19,228 nucleotides of DNA from CAZYZQ01 sp964652075 (GTDB lineage Bacteria; Bacillota; Clostridia; Oscillospirales; Oscillospiraceae), in contig CAZYZQ010000042.1 of NCBI GenBank assembly GCA_964652075.1, positions 1 through 19,228 of the forward strand, in the 5' to 3' direction. The notes beneath the pieces are model-generated. The model ran no database searches, had not been told where the DNA came from, and saw only the letters and a program-made list of their open reading frames with translations. The position numbers and the translations under genes are program-made. This document shows, one piece after another, positions 1-8,502 of the stretch (position 1 is the stretch's first letter; every line of letters starts with the position of its first letter).

Positions 1-86
1 TGATTGAATGCGGGAATACGGAGCGCATGTTCTCCAAGCCGCGGGATCCGCGCATCGAGGATTATATAACCGGGAGGTTTGGATAA
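1..86 (+). CDS. pstB: Phosphate ABC transporter ATP-binding protein PstB, C-terminal end (partial)
   Basis: Only the last 27 codons lie in the window; the gene enters from the left edge in the frame beginning at base 3. The visible residues start IECGNTERMF and finish EDYITGRFG, the highly conserved PstB C-terminus. PstB is the cytoplasmic ATPase of the high-affinity phosphate importer PstSCAB. Its TAA stop (84-86) overlaps the ATG of phoU (86-88), and the phoU ribosome binding site GGGAGG lies inside the pstB coding sequence, so the two genes are translationally coupled. The ATPase core motifs lie outside the window. The identification rests on the tail plus the adjacent phoU and is strong. 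Confidence 0.9.
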   Translation, partial: IECGNTERMFSKPRDPRIEDYITGRFG

Positions 87-730
87 TGAGAAGCCATTTC
101 GACGCCCAGCTTGCCACCCTGAACCGGGAGCTGACGCAGATGGGCGCGCTGTGCGAGCAGGCGATTACGGCCGTCTCCAAGGCGCTGACCGCGGGCGATC
201 CGGCGCTTGCCGGACAGGCGGCGGAGCTTGAGGGCGAGATTGACCGCATGGAGCGCAATATCGAATCGCTCTGCCTGAAGCTGCTGCTGAAGCAGCAGCC
301 CGTGGCGGGCGACCTGCGCCAGATCTCCGCCGCGCTCAAGATGATTACGGACATGGAGCGCATCGGAGATCAGGCGGCCGACATTGCGGAGATCCTGCCG
401 TTCCTGGACGGGCGGCGGGGCGGCCCCTGCGAGACGATCTGCGGCATGGCCGACGCGGCGATCCGGATGGTCACGGAGAGCGTGGACGCCTATATCCGCC
501 GCGACCTCGCTGCCGCCGGCGCCGCCGCGCGCCACGACGATGTGGTGGACGCATACTTCCTGCGCGTCAAATCGTCGCTGATCCGGGCGATTGCGGAAAA
601 TCCGGAGGACGGCGAATTTGCGCTCGACCTGCTGATGATTGCGAAGTATTTTGAGCGCATCGGCGACCACGCCGTCAATATCGCAAACTGGGTCGCCTTC
701 TCCGTCACCGGCGTCCATCAGGACGCATAA
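86..730 (+). CDS. phoU: Phosphate signalling complex protein PhoU
   Basis: A 214-residue protein of normal PhoU length. It contains two PhoU helical repeats, each with the conserved metal-binding E/D-x-x-x-D motif: DMERIGD at residues 89-95 and FERIGD at 189-194. The KLLLKQQPVAGDLRQI stretch (about 65-80) is also typical. PhoU is a cytoplasmic peripheral protein that links the Pst phosphate importer to the PhoR/PhoB kinase system and restrains phosphate uptake when phosphate is plentiful. The ATG at 86 was chosen over an in-frame ATG at 8 because the latter lies within pstB, and GGGAGG (72-77) is well placed for 86. The gene is last in a pst operon and is followed by a strong hairpin terminator. 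Confidence 0.95.
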   Translation: MRSHFDAQLATLNRELTQMGALCEQAITAVSKALTAGDPALAGQAAELEGEIDRMERNIESLCLKLLLKQQPVAGDLRQISAALKMITDMERIGDQAADIAEILPFLDGRRGGPCETICGMADAAIRMVTESVDAYIRRDLAAAGAAARHDDVVDAYFLRVKSSLIRAIAENPEDGEFALDLLMIAKYFERIGDHAVNIANWVAFSVTGVHQDA

Positions 731-767
731 CCGGACTGGCATATTTCCTCGAAGACTGCGTGCTTTC

Positions 768-808
768 AAAAAAGAACGACGTGACCGCGGTCACGCCGTT
801 CTTTTTTT
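768..808. terminator. Bidirectional intrinsic terminator between phoU and the alpha-galactosidase gene
   Basis: A long hairpin with arms at about 768-785 and 790-807 has a single A/C mismatch. It is flanked by an A-run on the left and seven T on the right, so it can terminate transcription arriving from either side. It lies between the converging ends of phoU (+) and the GH36 gene (-). Confidence 0.9.
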
Positions 809-833
809 GCTAGGAGAGAGCGATTTGACGCGT

Positions 834-3092
834 TTACAACGCGTCTTCCCGCGTCAGTACGATCATCTTCGCGCCAAACTCCTGCAGGGAAGCCGGGATA
901 GTCAGCCCGCAGTCCATCAGCGCCGCGCCGGAAATGCGCGGTTCCGAGAGGAACAGGCCGCGGCCGTTTGCCGTCGGGTCGAGAAACGGCGGGAAGGACT
1001 CTGATTCCATGCCGAGCAGCTGCACCTTGTACAACGCGTCGCGGGTCAGGCCGCATAGCCGCACCTGCGTCGGGGATGGGTTTGTCTGATTGTGGTGAAA
1101 CACTGCGCTCAGGACCGCGCATCTTCCGTCCTTCGACGCCTGCTGCCAGACGGTGCAGCTCTCGCTCTGCGGTGAGGTCAGGCGGTAGTAGTCGCCATGC
1201 TGCAGCACGGGGCAGAGCGTCTTGAACAGCGCCACCTGCGTGCGGATTTCCTCCTTCTCGGCATCTGAGAGCTTGCTGAGATCCAGCTCATAGCCGAAGG
1301 TGCCGGACATTGCAACAATGCCGCGTGTTGCCAGCGGCGCGGTGCGGCCTGTCTGGTGGTTCGGAACGGCTGAGACATGCGCGCCCATGGTGGAGACCGG
1401 ATAGCAGAAGGACGTGCCGTACTGGATCGTCAGGCGCGCGATGGCATCCGTGTTGTCGCTGCACCAGATCTGCGGCGTGTAGCAGAGCATACCGAGGTCG
1501 AAACGGCCGCCGCCGCCGCTGCAGCCTTCGATCAAAAGCTCCGGGAAACGGGCCAGCAGCGAGGAGAGCACGCGGTACAGACCGAGCACGAAGCGATGTG
1601 CCATCTCGCCCTGCCGCGCTGCCGGGAGCGCGTGGCTGAACTTGTCACAGATCGAACGGTTGAAGTCCCACTTGACATAGGAGATCGGCGCGCTTTCCAG
1701 CACGGCGGTCAGACGTTCTATCAGGTAATCCTGCACATCCGCGCGGGACAGGTCGAGAATCAACTGCTGGCGGCTGAGATTCGGCGCACGTCCCGGGATC
1801 TGGACAGCCCAGTCCGGATGCGCGCGGTACAGATCGCTGTCCTCGGAGATGCACTCCGGCTCAAGCCAGATGCCGAACTGCATCCCCAGCCTGTTGATCC
1901 GCTCGCCCAGCTCGTGCAGAGTGCAGCCGAGCTTTTGCTCGTTCGGGAGCCAGTCGCCGAGGCCGCTGGTGTCGTCGTCGCGCTTGCCGAACCAGCCGTC
2001 GTCCATGACGAATAGCTCAATGCCGAGCTGCGCGGCTTCGGACGCGATGGCGACCAGCTTGTCGCCGTTGAAGTTAAAATAGGTGCCCTCCCAGTTGTTG
2101 ATCAGAACCGGGCGGCGGCGATTGGCCCAGACCGGTGAGATGATGTGCCCGCGCACAAAGTCGTGCAGACGGTGCGTCAGCGGTGTCAGGCCGTTTTCGG
2201 AAAACGCCAGCACCGCCTGCGGCGCGTCAAAGGCCGTGCCCGGCTCCAGCGTCCAGCGGAAGTTGTCCGGATGGATGCCCAGAAGCAGGCGCGTCTGCTC
2301 TGCCTGGTCGCGGGAAACCTCGAGCAGAAATTCGCCGCTGTAGACAAAGCCGATGCCGTAGCAGTCGCCGTGTGTCTCGTCGGCCGTGTGATCGCAGAGA
2401 AGGGCAAACGGATTGTAGTGGTGGCTGGACGCGCCGCGGACACTGCCGACGGACTGGCAGCCGTGCTGGATCGCCGCGCGCTGCGGGATGCGCTCCATGC
2501 CGTGACGGCCATGGAAGGTGATGAGGTCAAAATCGCTGCGCTGCCAGTCCAGACTGAGGGTTGCCGCCTTTTCCAGTACGACCGGCGAGGAGCCGGTGTT
2601 GACGATTTTCGCGCTGCGGGTGATCGTATCGCAGCTTTCATACACGCCGTAGGACAGGACGACGAGCACCTCGGACGCCGTGTCGCGCAGCGTCACCTCC
2701 AGCGTTTCACAGTCGCCGTGCGCCGCGGGCAGGCCGGGAATCGGCTGCGCACCGGGCAGAACGCGGTGCGAAACGTAGCGAAGCTGTGCGGCGTTGGAGC
2801 CGTCCGCATGGCGCACATGCAGGCCGGTGTCGCGGTAGTCGCCCGTGCCGAAGCAGCTGTATTCCTGCGGCAGCACGTCCAGTGAATATCCCGCCTTTGT
2901 GCAGTCGTAGGGCGAGCCGGAGAAGCCGCGCATGGCGGAGTAGAAGATCAGATAGGACTTGTCAAAATCGTCCGTCCGTTTGCCGTAGTAGGTATGCAGC
3001 AGCGTGCCGCAGTCGTCCGATTTCATCTGATAGGTCGAATGCGCTGTGTGCAGCGTAAAAACGCGCCCGGCCTCGTCAATATGGATTGCCAT
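834..3092 (-). CDS. aga: Alpha-galactosidase, glycoside hydrolase family 36
   Basis: A 752-residue protein, full length for the large bacterial GH36 enzymes (about 730-750). It hydrolyses terminal alpha-1,6-galactosyl residues from melibiose, raffinose and related oligosaccharides. Family motifs are visible in order: WEGTYFNFNGDKL (about 334-346), FVMDDGWFGKRDDD (361-374), KWDFNRSICD (474-483) with the expected nucleophile D476, and CSDNTDA (544-550) with the expected acid/base D546. The 70-residue spacing between the two catalytic aspartates matches characterised members. There is no signal peptide, so the enzyme should be cytoplasmic and act on imported sugars. It is divergent from a sugar-binding lipoprotein gene and close to an AraC regulator and galETK, which fits a galactoside catabolic role. 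The ribosome binding site (AAAGAAAGC) is weak. Confidence 0.96.
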   Translation of the reverse strand: MAIHIDEAGRVFTLHTAHSTYQMKSDDCGTLLHTYYGKRTDDFDKSYLIFYSAMRGFSGSPYDCTKAGYSLDVLPQEYSCFGTGDYRDTGLHVRHADGSNAAQLRYVSHRVLPGAQPIPGLPAAHGDCETLEVTLRDTASEVLVVLSYGVYESCDTITRSAKIVNTGSSPVVLEKAATLSLDWQRSDFDLITFHGRHGMERIPQRAAIQHGCQSVGSVRGASSHHYNPFALLCDHTADETHGDCYGIGFVYSGEFLLEVSRDQAEQTRLLLGIHPDNFRWTLEPGTAFDAPQAVLAFSENGLTPLTHRLHDFVRGHIISPVWANRRRPVLINNWEGTYFNFNGDKLVAIASEAAQLGIELFVMDDGWFGKRDDDTSGLGDWLPNEQKLGCTLHELGERINRLGMQFGIWLEPECISEDSDLYRAHPDWAVQIPGRAPNLSRQQLILDLSRADVQDYLIERLTAVLESAPISYVKWDFNRSICDKFSHALPAARQGEMAHRFVLGLYRVLSSLLARFPELLIEGCSGGGGRFDLGMLCYTPQIWCSDNTDAIARLTIQYGTSFCYPVSTMGAHVSAVPNHQTGRTAPLATRGIVAMSGTFGYELDLSKLSDAEKEEIRTQVALFKTLCPVLQHGDYYRLTSPQSESCTVWQQASKDGRCAVLSAVFHHNQTNPSPTQVRLCGLTRDALYKVQLLGMESESFPPFLDPTANGRGLFLSEPRISGAALMDCGLTIPASLQEFGAKMIVLTREDAL

Positions 3093-3144
3093 CGTATCAC
3101 GCTTTCTTTTTAATAGTTAGAATGATTGGCCGCCTTTTGTGTGG

Positions 3145-3172
3145 ATTTTAGCATATTGTACCGAAAAATCAA
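3145..3172 (-). promoter_or_regulatory. Probable promoter of the alpha-galactosidase gene
   Basis: On the minus strand, TTGATT (3167-3172) and TAAAAT (3145-3150) are separated by 16 bases, giving a reasonable sigma-A promoter about 50 bases upstream of the GH36 start codon. An overlapping TACAAT is an alternative -10. Read by eye, not tested. Confidence 0.45.
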
Positions 3173-3211
3173 GCGGAAATTAGAAAAGAGAGCGGTATTG
3201 CGGGCAGGAAA

Positions 3212-3239
3212 TTCAAAACATCTTTCTTTACACTATATT
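3212..3239 (+). promoter_or_regulatory. Possible promoter for the sugar-binding lipoprotein gene
   Basis: TTCAAA (3212-3217) and TATATT (3234-3239) are 16 bases apart in an AT-rich stretch about 90 bases upstream of the lipoprotein start codon. The -35 box is poor, as expected if an activator is needed. Confidence 0.3.
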
Positions 3240-3280
3240 TGCAAGACATCATTCCATATACAAATGTACTGCCGTGTGAT

Positions 3281-3313
3281 AAATTGTTGTCACAATTTTG
3301 GTGCAACACCAAA
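3281..3313 (+). repeat. Two adjoining inverted repeats upstream of the sugar-binding lipoprotein gene
   Basis: AAATTGT-TGTC-ACAATTT (3281-3298) and TTTGGTG-CAA-CACCAAA (3297-3313) are both perfect 7-base inverted repeats. They share two bases and end directly before the GAGGAGG ribosome binding site (3315-3321). They could be operators for a sugar-responsive regulator or a structured 5' leader. The position between the putative promoter and the start codon suggests control of the lipoprotein gene. Confidence 0.55.
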
Positions 3314-3328
3314 CGAGGAGGAAAGAAA

Positions 3329-4870
3329 ATGAAAAACATTCAAAAAATTGTTGCACTCCTGATCGCAGTCATGCTTTGCATGAGCCTGTTCGCCGCTTGC
3401 AGCAGCCAGAAGGCCGAGCAGGGCGAGGAAAATGCGAACAACACACCGGCACAGGGGACTGACACCGATGACGAAGAAGAGGAGATTGTCTCCATCACCT
3501 TCGCGTTCCCGGACTTCAACAACAAGGTCGAAAGCAAGGCGGCCATGGAGAAAGCGCTGAATGAGATCACCGAGCGTGAAATCGGCGTCCATGTCAATCT
3601 GGAGCCCTGGTCGGGCGGCAACTACACAACGCAGGTTACGCTTGCCGTCTCCGGCGGTGAATCGGTCGACCTGATCTGCCTGACCGTGCTTCCGGGCACC
3701 GATGTGAACACCATGCACGCGTAGGGCGAGCTGCTGGATCTGTCCCCGTACCTGAGCCAGGACTATGCGGCGGGCCTGATGGAGGTTGTCGGCAAATATG
3801 TCAGCGCCTACACCTATTCCGACGGCATCTTCGGCATCCCGAATTTCCGGAACTACTCCGGCTCGCACTTTTTGCTGATGCGTCAGGACGAGCTGGACGA
3901 GCTGGGTCTTGCTGAAGAAGCCGAGAATATGGAGTCCTGGACAGATTACCGCGCGATCCTCGAGCAAGTCAGAGACAACACCGACCTGTACGGGACGGCA
4001 CGCGGCTTCGCCACGAAGGACTTCCTGCCGGCGGATATGAACGGCAGCCTGTACGAAGGATATCTGACCGATTCCCTGAACGACGGCAACCTGCTGCTGA
4101 TGGTCGACGAGAACGGTCAGGTGCAGTGCATCGAGAAGGACGCCCGCCGCGAGGCGCTCTATCAGTATCTGGCTGATCTTTACAACGATGGACTGATGTA
4201 TCCGGAGTCAGACGCTTCCATGCTGAATGACGACCTGATCTTCAGTTACAAGGTTGACTCCGACGTGGCGGTCGCCGTGCAGAAGAAACAGTACACCGGC
4301 TATGACATTCTTGCAGTTCCGTTTGCGCGGGAGCTGCTGACCACCACCTCCATCAACAACTGGGGAATGGGCGTTCTGGCCTCTTCTGAGGAGCCCGAGG
4401 CGGCTGTGAAATTCCTGAATCTGCTCTACACCAGCCCGGAGGTCATGAACCTGATGGTCTACGGCATCGAGGGTGAGGATTTTGTCGTCACCGAGAGCGG
4501 CGAGGCCGATTATCCGGAGGGCAAGGATGGCGACTCCATCAGCTGGTCGGCCGGTAACTGGCTCTTCGGCAACACGTTCCTGCTGACCCCGTGGGTTGGC
4601 AACGGCGCGGATTTCTACGAGCGTAGCATGGAAGACCTCGCTGGTGCGCCGATCTCTCCGTACATGGGCTTTGTGCCGGATGTCGCGGAACTGTCCACTG
4701 AGGTGGCGGCGCTCTCCAGCGTCACCGGCGAGTATAAGGATGTTATGGATCGCGGCTTGTACACAGAATCCCTCTACAACGAGTATCTGGATGCGTTGGG
4801 CGGCGCAGGCATCGACGGCTACATCGCGGCAATCCAGACGCAGCTGGATGCGTGGGTTGCAGCGCAGTAA
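3329..4870 (+). pseudogene. ABC transporter substrate-binding lipoprotein (LplA-like, DUF3502-type C-terminus), interrupted by an in-frame TAG
   Basis: The reading frame starts at ATG 3329 after an excellent GAGGAGG site and would give about 513 residues, usual for this family. A TAG at 3722-3724 (codon 132) interrupts it, and the same frame continues open to the TAA at 4868-4870. The N-terminus is a lipoprotein signal with lipobox FAAC and C24, followed by an acidic low-complexity linker (about 25-55). The body has extracellular solute-binding features such as VNLEPWSGGNYTTQVTLA. The end (SPYMGFVPDV through QTQLDAW) resembles the DUF3502 domain. It should bind an oligosaccharide outside the cell and hand it to an importer, but no permease genes are nearby. 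A CAG-to-TAG change is the simplest cause. Without suppression or readthrough the product is a 131-residue fragment. An internal start at 3779 would lack the lipoprotein signal. Confidence 0.85.
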
Positions 4871-4883
4871 AAGATAAGTGAAA

Positions 4884-4928
4884 TCAAAAGAGTCTGGCGC
4901 GGCAATTACCGTGAACAGGCTCTTTTGA
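4884..4928 (+). terminator. Intrinsic terminator after the sugar-binding lipoprotein gene
   Basis: TCAAAAGAGTCTG (4884-4896) pairs with CAGGCTCTTTTGA (4916-4928) over 13 base pairs including one G-T wobble. A further five-pair inner stem (4898-4902 with 4909-4913) closes on a CAATTA loop. The T-run lies inside the distal arm. It separates the lipoprotein gene from the araC-gal unit. Confidence 0.75.
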
Positions 4929-4936
4929 CGTACAGA

Positions 4937-4965
4937 TTGATTGTATTGACAGGAAATGATACACT
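4937..4965 (+). promoter_or_regulatory. Probable promoter of the araC-galETK unit
   Basis: TTGATT (4937-4942) and TACACT (4960-4965) are separated by exactly 17 bases, directly after the preceding terminator and about 80 bases before the araC start. The leader contains a small hairpin TCCACC-GCGGCA-GGTGGA (4984-5001). Confidence 0.5.
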
Positions 4966-5046
4966 TAGATTGTCAGCTCGTGATCCACCGCGGCAGGTGG
5001 AGTGCAGAGGCAATTTCGGTGACGGCATCAAAGAGGAGCGTGTAAT

Positions 5047-5934
5047 ATGGCAGGCGAATCCAGAATGTACGAATCCAGCAACTACCGCTGCTTTGTTTAT
5101 CACATGAAACAGACAGAGGATATCTTTATGACAAGCTGCGGGTATGAGCACTGCACGCCTGGCTATGTTTTCTCTACGAAAAAGCGTTCCGGCTATCATC
5201 TGCATGTGATCCTCTCCGGAAAAGGCAGACTGCGCGTCAATGGCAGGGAACAGGCGCTGCATTTTGGCCAGATGTTTCTGACAAAGCCCGGCGAAGAAAC
5301 CAGCTACGGTCCGGATCCTGACGATCCGTGGCACTACTGCTGGATGACCTTCGACGGCAACAACGCCAGAGCGTACTGTGAGGCCGCCGGCTTCTCGGAC
5401 GGGGTCAATGTGCAGGACTGTCAGGTGGAGTACGAGCGCTTTTACGAGCTGGTGCAGCGAATTCTCGCGCAGCCGGAGCTGACGTTTGCCAACGATGTAC
5501 TGCGCACAGGTGTCCTTCTGGAGTATATCAGTCTGGCAATCAGCTCTTTTTGCAGTGCAAAGAAATCTTCCGGTGTGAAGAGCGTCTATACGCCGGAGAT
5601 CTACGCACAGCACGCAAAGGATTTCATTGAGAGCAACTTTCAGTCTGTCCATATCAATGACGTTGTACGCTATATTGGCATTCACCGCAGCTACCTGACC
5701 AGTATTTTTTGCAAAAAGTACGGCGTTTCGCCGCAGAAATATCTGATGCAGTACAAGCTGAAGCGCGGCAGTCAGATGCTGCTTGAGACGGAACTGCCGA
5801 TTCAGGAAATTGCAAAGGCGATCGGCTATGACAACCCGTCGACATTCTCTAAAATGTTCAAAGCTACCTATGGCATTGGGCCGCGAACGTTCCGAAAAAA
5901 CAACGGCGTTCCGGAAGCATCGCCTGTGGAATAG
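5047..5934 (+). CDS. AraC family transcriptional regulator (cupin sensor plus AraC helix-turn-helix)
   Basis: A 295-residue protein with the MsmR/RafR-like layout. The N-terminal cupin/AraC-type ligand-binding domain (about 15-165) includes GYHLHVILSGKGRLRVNG. The C-terminal double helix-turn-helix (about 190-285) includes HINDVVRYIGIHRSYLTSIF and the signature IGYDNPSTFSKMFKATYGIGP. The start at 5047 has GAGGAG (5034-5039) at good spacing. Its position between an alpha-galactosidase/binding-protein pair and the Leloir genes suggests that it activates alpha-galactoside utilisation in response to a sugar such as melibiose or raffinose. The ligand is inferred only. It ends in TAG 43 bases before galE with no clear terminator, so co-transcription with galETK is likely. 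Confidence 0.92.
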   Translation: MAGESRMYESSNYRCFVYHMKQTEDIFMTSCGYEHCTPGYVFSTKKRSGYHLHVILSGKGRLRVNGREQALHFGQMFLTKPGEETSYGPDPDDPWHYCWMTFDGNNARAYCEAAGFSDGVNVQDCQVEYERFYELVQRILAQPELTFANDVLRTGVLLEYISLAISSFCSAKKSSGVKSVYTPEIYAQHAKDFIESNFQSVHINDVVRYIGIHRSYLTSIFCKKYGVSPQKYLMQYKLKRGSQMLLETELPIQEIAKAIGYDNPSTFSKMFKATYGIGPRTFRKNNGVPEASPVE

Positions 5935-5977
5935 AAAAAAGATTGATAGTCTTGTAAATAAGAGAAAGGAAAACAAT

Positions 5978-6967
5978 ATGACAATTTTGGTTGTTGGCGG
6001 AGCGGGCTACATTGGTTCGCATACAGCGCATGCGCTGGTGCGCGCGGGCTGGGATGTGGTCGTTGTAGACAGTCTCAAGACCGGGTTCCGCGCCGCTGTG
6101 CCGGAGACGGCGCGGTTTTACAAGGGCGATATTCGCGATGCGGCGTTTTTGAACGGCGTGTTTGAAAAGGAACGAATTGACGGCGTGATTCACTTCGCCG
6201 CGAATTCGCAGGTCGGTGAGAGCATGACAAAGCCGCTGAAATACTATAAGAACAACATGGGCGGTACGATGGTGCTGCTGGAAAGCATGCTGGCGCACAA
6301 TGTGACAAAGTTGGTCTTTTCCTCCACCGCCGCCACCTACGGCGAGCCGGAGCGGGTGCCGATCCTCGAGACAGACCGCACCGAGCCGACCAACTGCTAC
6401 GGCGAGACGAAGCTGTCCATGGAAAAGATGATGCGCTGGGTTTCCGGGGCCAGTGACCTGCGCTATGTGGCGCTGCGCTATTTCAACGCCTGCGGCGCCC
6501 AGCCGGACGGCCTGATCGGCGAGGCGCATGACCCCGAGACGCACCTGATTCCGCTGATTTTGCAGGTACCAAACGGAAAACGCGAGAAAATCGCAATTTT
6601 CGGCGACGATTATGCGACGCCGGACGGTACCTGCATCCGTGACTACATCCATGTCTGCGATCTGGCGCAGGCGCACATTCTGGCGATGGAATATCTGCTT
6701 CGCGGCGGCGGGAGCAATACCATGAACCTCGGCAACGGCGTCGGCTTCTCGGTCAAGGAGGTCATCGAGGAGGCGCGCCGCGTCACCGGGCATCCGATCC
6801 CCGCAGTTGTGCAGCCGCGCCGCGCCGGCGACCCGGCACAGCTTGTGGCGTCCTCTGAAAAGGCCAAGCAGGTGCTCGGCTGGAAGCCGGAGTATGACGA
6901 TCTGCATACGATTATTGAGACGGCGTGGAAGTGGCATCAGGCACATCCGAACGGGTATGAGGGGTAA
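5978..6967 (+). CDS. galE: UDP-glucose 4-epimerase GalE
   Basis: A 329-residue short-chain dehydrogenase-type epimerase of standard length. The NAD-binding motif GGAGYIGSH is at residues 7-15. The catalytic Ser/Thr region FSSTAATYG is at 114-122 and the YxxxK pair is Y141/K145 (CYGETK). FNACG and the distal RAGDPAQLVAS motif are also typical. It interconverts UDP-galactose and UDP-glucose, regenerating the UDP-glucose used by GalT. The ATG at 5978 was chosen because AAAGGA (5965-5970) precedes it and the protein begins directly with the Rossmann motif. The longer open frame upstream overlaps araC and has no support. GalT begins three bases after its stop, so the two are one operon. Confidence 0.97.
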   Translation: MTILVVGGAGYIGSHTAHALVRAGWDVVVVDSLKTGFRAAVPETARFYKGDIRDAAFLNGVFEKERIDGVIHFAANSQVGESMTKPLKYYKNNMGGTMVLLESMLAHNVTKLVFSSTAATYGEPERVPILETDRTEPTNCYGETKLSMEKMMRWVSGASDLRYVALRYFNACGAQPDGLIGEAHDPETHLIPLILQVPNGKREKIAIFGDDYATPDGTCIRDYIHVCDLAQAHILAMEYLLRGGGSNTMNLGNGVGFSVKEVIEEARRVTGHPIPAVVQPRRAGDPAQLVASSEKAKQVLGWKPEYDDLHTIIETAWKWHQAHPNGYEG

Positions 6968-6970
6968 AAG

Positions 6971-8461
6971 ATGGTCAATGGGGCAATTTACGCACTGGTG
7001 GGCTACGCGGAGGAGCGCGGCCTGATCGAGGCGGCGGACTGCGTTTGGGCAATCAACCAGATCCTGGAAGTGATGAAGCTGGACAGCTACGAGGCGCCGG
7101 AAGCGCCGAAGGCCATGGAGCTGCCGGAGATTTTGCAGATTTTGACCGACGATGCCGCCGCGCGCGGCCTGCTGGCGCACAACTCCACGGTGTTCCGCGA
7201 CCTCTTCGACACGGCCCTGATGGGCCGCCTGACACCCGCGCCGCGCGAGGTGCGCGCAAAGTTCAGCCGTTTCGCGTCCGAGTCGCCGCAGAAAGCGACC
7301 GACTGGTTCTACCGGTTTTCGCAGGACACCAACTATATCCGCCGTGACCGGATCGCCCGCGATGTGCGCTGGAAAACGGCAACAGAATATGGGGATCTGG
7401 ATATTACCATCAACCTCTCCAAGCCGGAGAAGGACCCGAACGCCATCGCTGCGGCGCGTAATCTCGCGTCCGGCTACCCTATGTGCCAGCTGTGCATGGA
7501 GAACGAGGGTTACGCCGGTCGCGCCAACCACCCGGCGCGGCAGAACCACCGCATCATCCCCATCACGGTGGCGGGCAAGCCGTGGTTTATGCAGTATTCG
7601 CCTTATATCTACTACAACGAGCACTTAATCGTCTTCAACGCGCAGCACACGCCGATGCGGATTGACCACGACTGCTTCTGCAAGCTGCTCTCCTTTGTCG
7701 GGCAGTTCCCGCACTACTTCCTCGGCTCGAATGCCGACCTGCCGATTGTCGGCGGGTCTATCCTCTCACACGATCACTTTCAGGGCGGCGGCTACCACTT
7801 TGCCATGGAGGCCGCGCCGGTGGAGACGCCGGTTGCCTTTGCGGGATTCGACGACGTGGAGAGCGGCATTGTCCGCTGGCCCATGTCCGTCCTGCGCATC
7901 CGCTGCGCGGACAGTGCCCGCCTGATTGCGCTGGCAGATAAAATTCTTGCCGCATGGCGCGGCTATTCCGACCTGCCGGCGGGGATTCTGGCCGCCACGG
8001 GCGACACGCCGCACAACACCATCACGCCGATTGCCCGGTTCCGGGACGGCAAGTTTGAGCTTGATCTGGTGCTTCGCAACAACCGCACAACGGCGGAGCG
8101 CCCGCTGGGCCTGTTCCACCCGCGTCCGTCGCTGCACCATATCAAGAAGGAAAATATCGGCCTCATCGAGGTCATGGGCCTCGCGGTGCTGCCCGCCCGC
8201 CTCAAGGCCGAGCTGGCGGCGGTCGCAGACCGCCTCGTCTCCGGCGGCGATCTGGACGCCGATCCGCAGACTGCCATTCACGCAAGCTGGGCACGGGAGA
8301 TTGCGGCCCGGCGCGAGATCACCGCGCAGAACGTTGAAACCGTCCTGCGCGAGGAGGTTGGCCTTGTGTTTTCACAGGTGCTGGAGGACGCGGGCGTCTA
8401 TCAGCGCAATGATGCCGGAAAGGCCGCGTTCCTGCGCTTCGTGGAGTGCGTAAACGCATGA
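6971..8461 (+). CDS. galT: UDP-glucose--hexose-1-phosphate uridylyltransferase, class II GalT
   Basis: A 496-residue protein matching the class II GalT enzymes of Firmicutes (about 490-500 residues), not the roughly 350-residue class I type. Recognisable elements are the N-terminal YALVGYAEERGLIE, the CQLCMENEGYAGR segment (172-184), NHRIIPI (192-198), and the catalytic histidine region SHDHFQGG (266-273), which carries the nucleotidyl-transfer histidine in this family. It exchanges UMP between UDP-glucose and galactose-1-phosphate in the cytoplasm. The ATG is three bases after galE and AGGGG immediately precedes it. galK follows after 41 bases with its own ribosome binding site. Confidence 0.96.
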   Translation: MVNGAIYALVGYAEERGLIEAADCVWAINQILEVMKLDSYEAPEAPKAMELPEILQILTDDAAARGLLAHNSTVFRDLFDTALMGRLTPAPREVRAKFSRFASESPQKATDWFYRFSQDTNYIRRDRIARDVRWKTATEYGDLDITINLSKPEKDPNAIAAARNLASGYPMCQLCMENEGYAGRANHPARQNHRIIPITVAGKPWFMQYSPYIYYNEHLIVFNAQHTPMRIDHDCFCKLLSFVGQFPHYFLGSNADLPIVGGSILSHDHFQGGGYHFAMEAAPVETPVAFAGFDDVESGIVRWPMSVLRIRCADSARLIALADKILAAWRGYSDLPAGILAATGDTPHNTITPIARFRDGKFELDLVLRNNRTTAERPLGLFHPRPSLHHIKKENIGLIEVMGLAVLPARLKAELAAVADRLVSGGDLDADPQTAIHASWAREIAARREITAQNVETVLREEVGLVFSQVLEDAGVYQRNDAGKAAFLRFVECVNA

Positions 8462-8502
8462 CGATGCAGCAAGACAGCTTTTCTACTTGGAAGGGAGCAT
8501 GA

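Noticed and set aside
1377..2885. Long open frames on the plus strand inside the alpha-galactosidase gene
   Set aside because: They are antisense shadows typical of GC-rich coding DNA; the minus-strand frame holds the full GH36 motif set.
3275..3294. CRP-like site TGTGA...TCACA
   Set aside because: The half-site spacing is 10 bases instead of 6, and Clostridia do not generally use this type of control; the overlapping dyads explain the symmetry better.
3722..3724. TAG reassigned to an amino acid in this organism
   Set aside because: The araC gene (5932-5934) and the ABC-F gene (11615-11617) end normally at TAG, and readthrough of the latter would run through a terminator hairpin.
3779..4870. 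A separate gene starting after the TAG in the lipoprotein reading frame
   Set aside because: It is in the same frame, has no ribosome binding site at 3779, no signal peptide, and begins in the middle of the binding-protein fold.
5864..7624. A 586-codon minus-strand open frame opposite galE and galT
   Set aside because: galE and galT carry complete catalytic motifs on the plus strand; the antisense frame has none.
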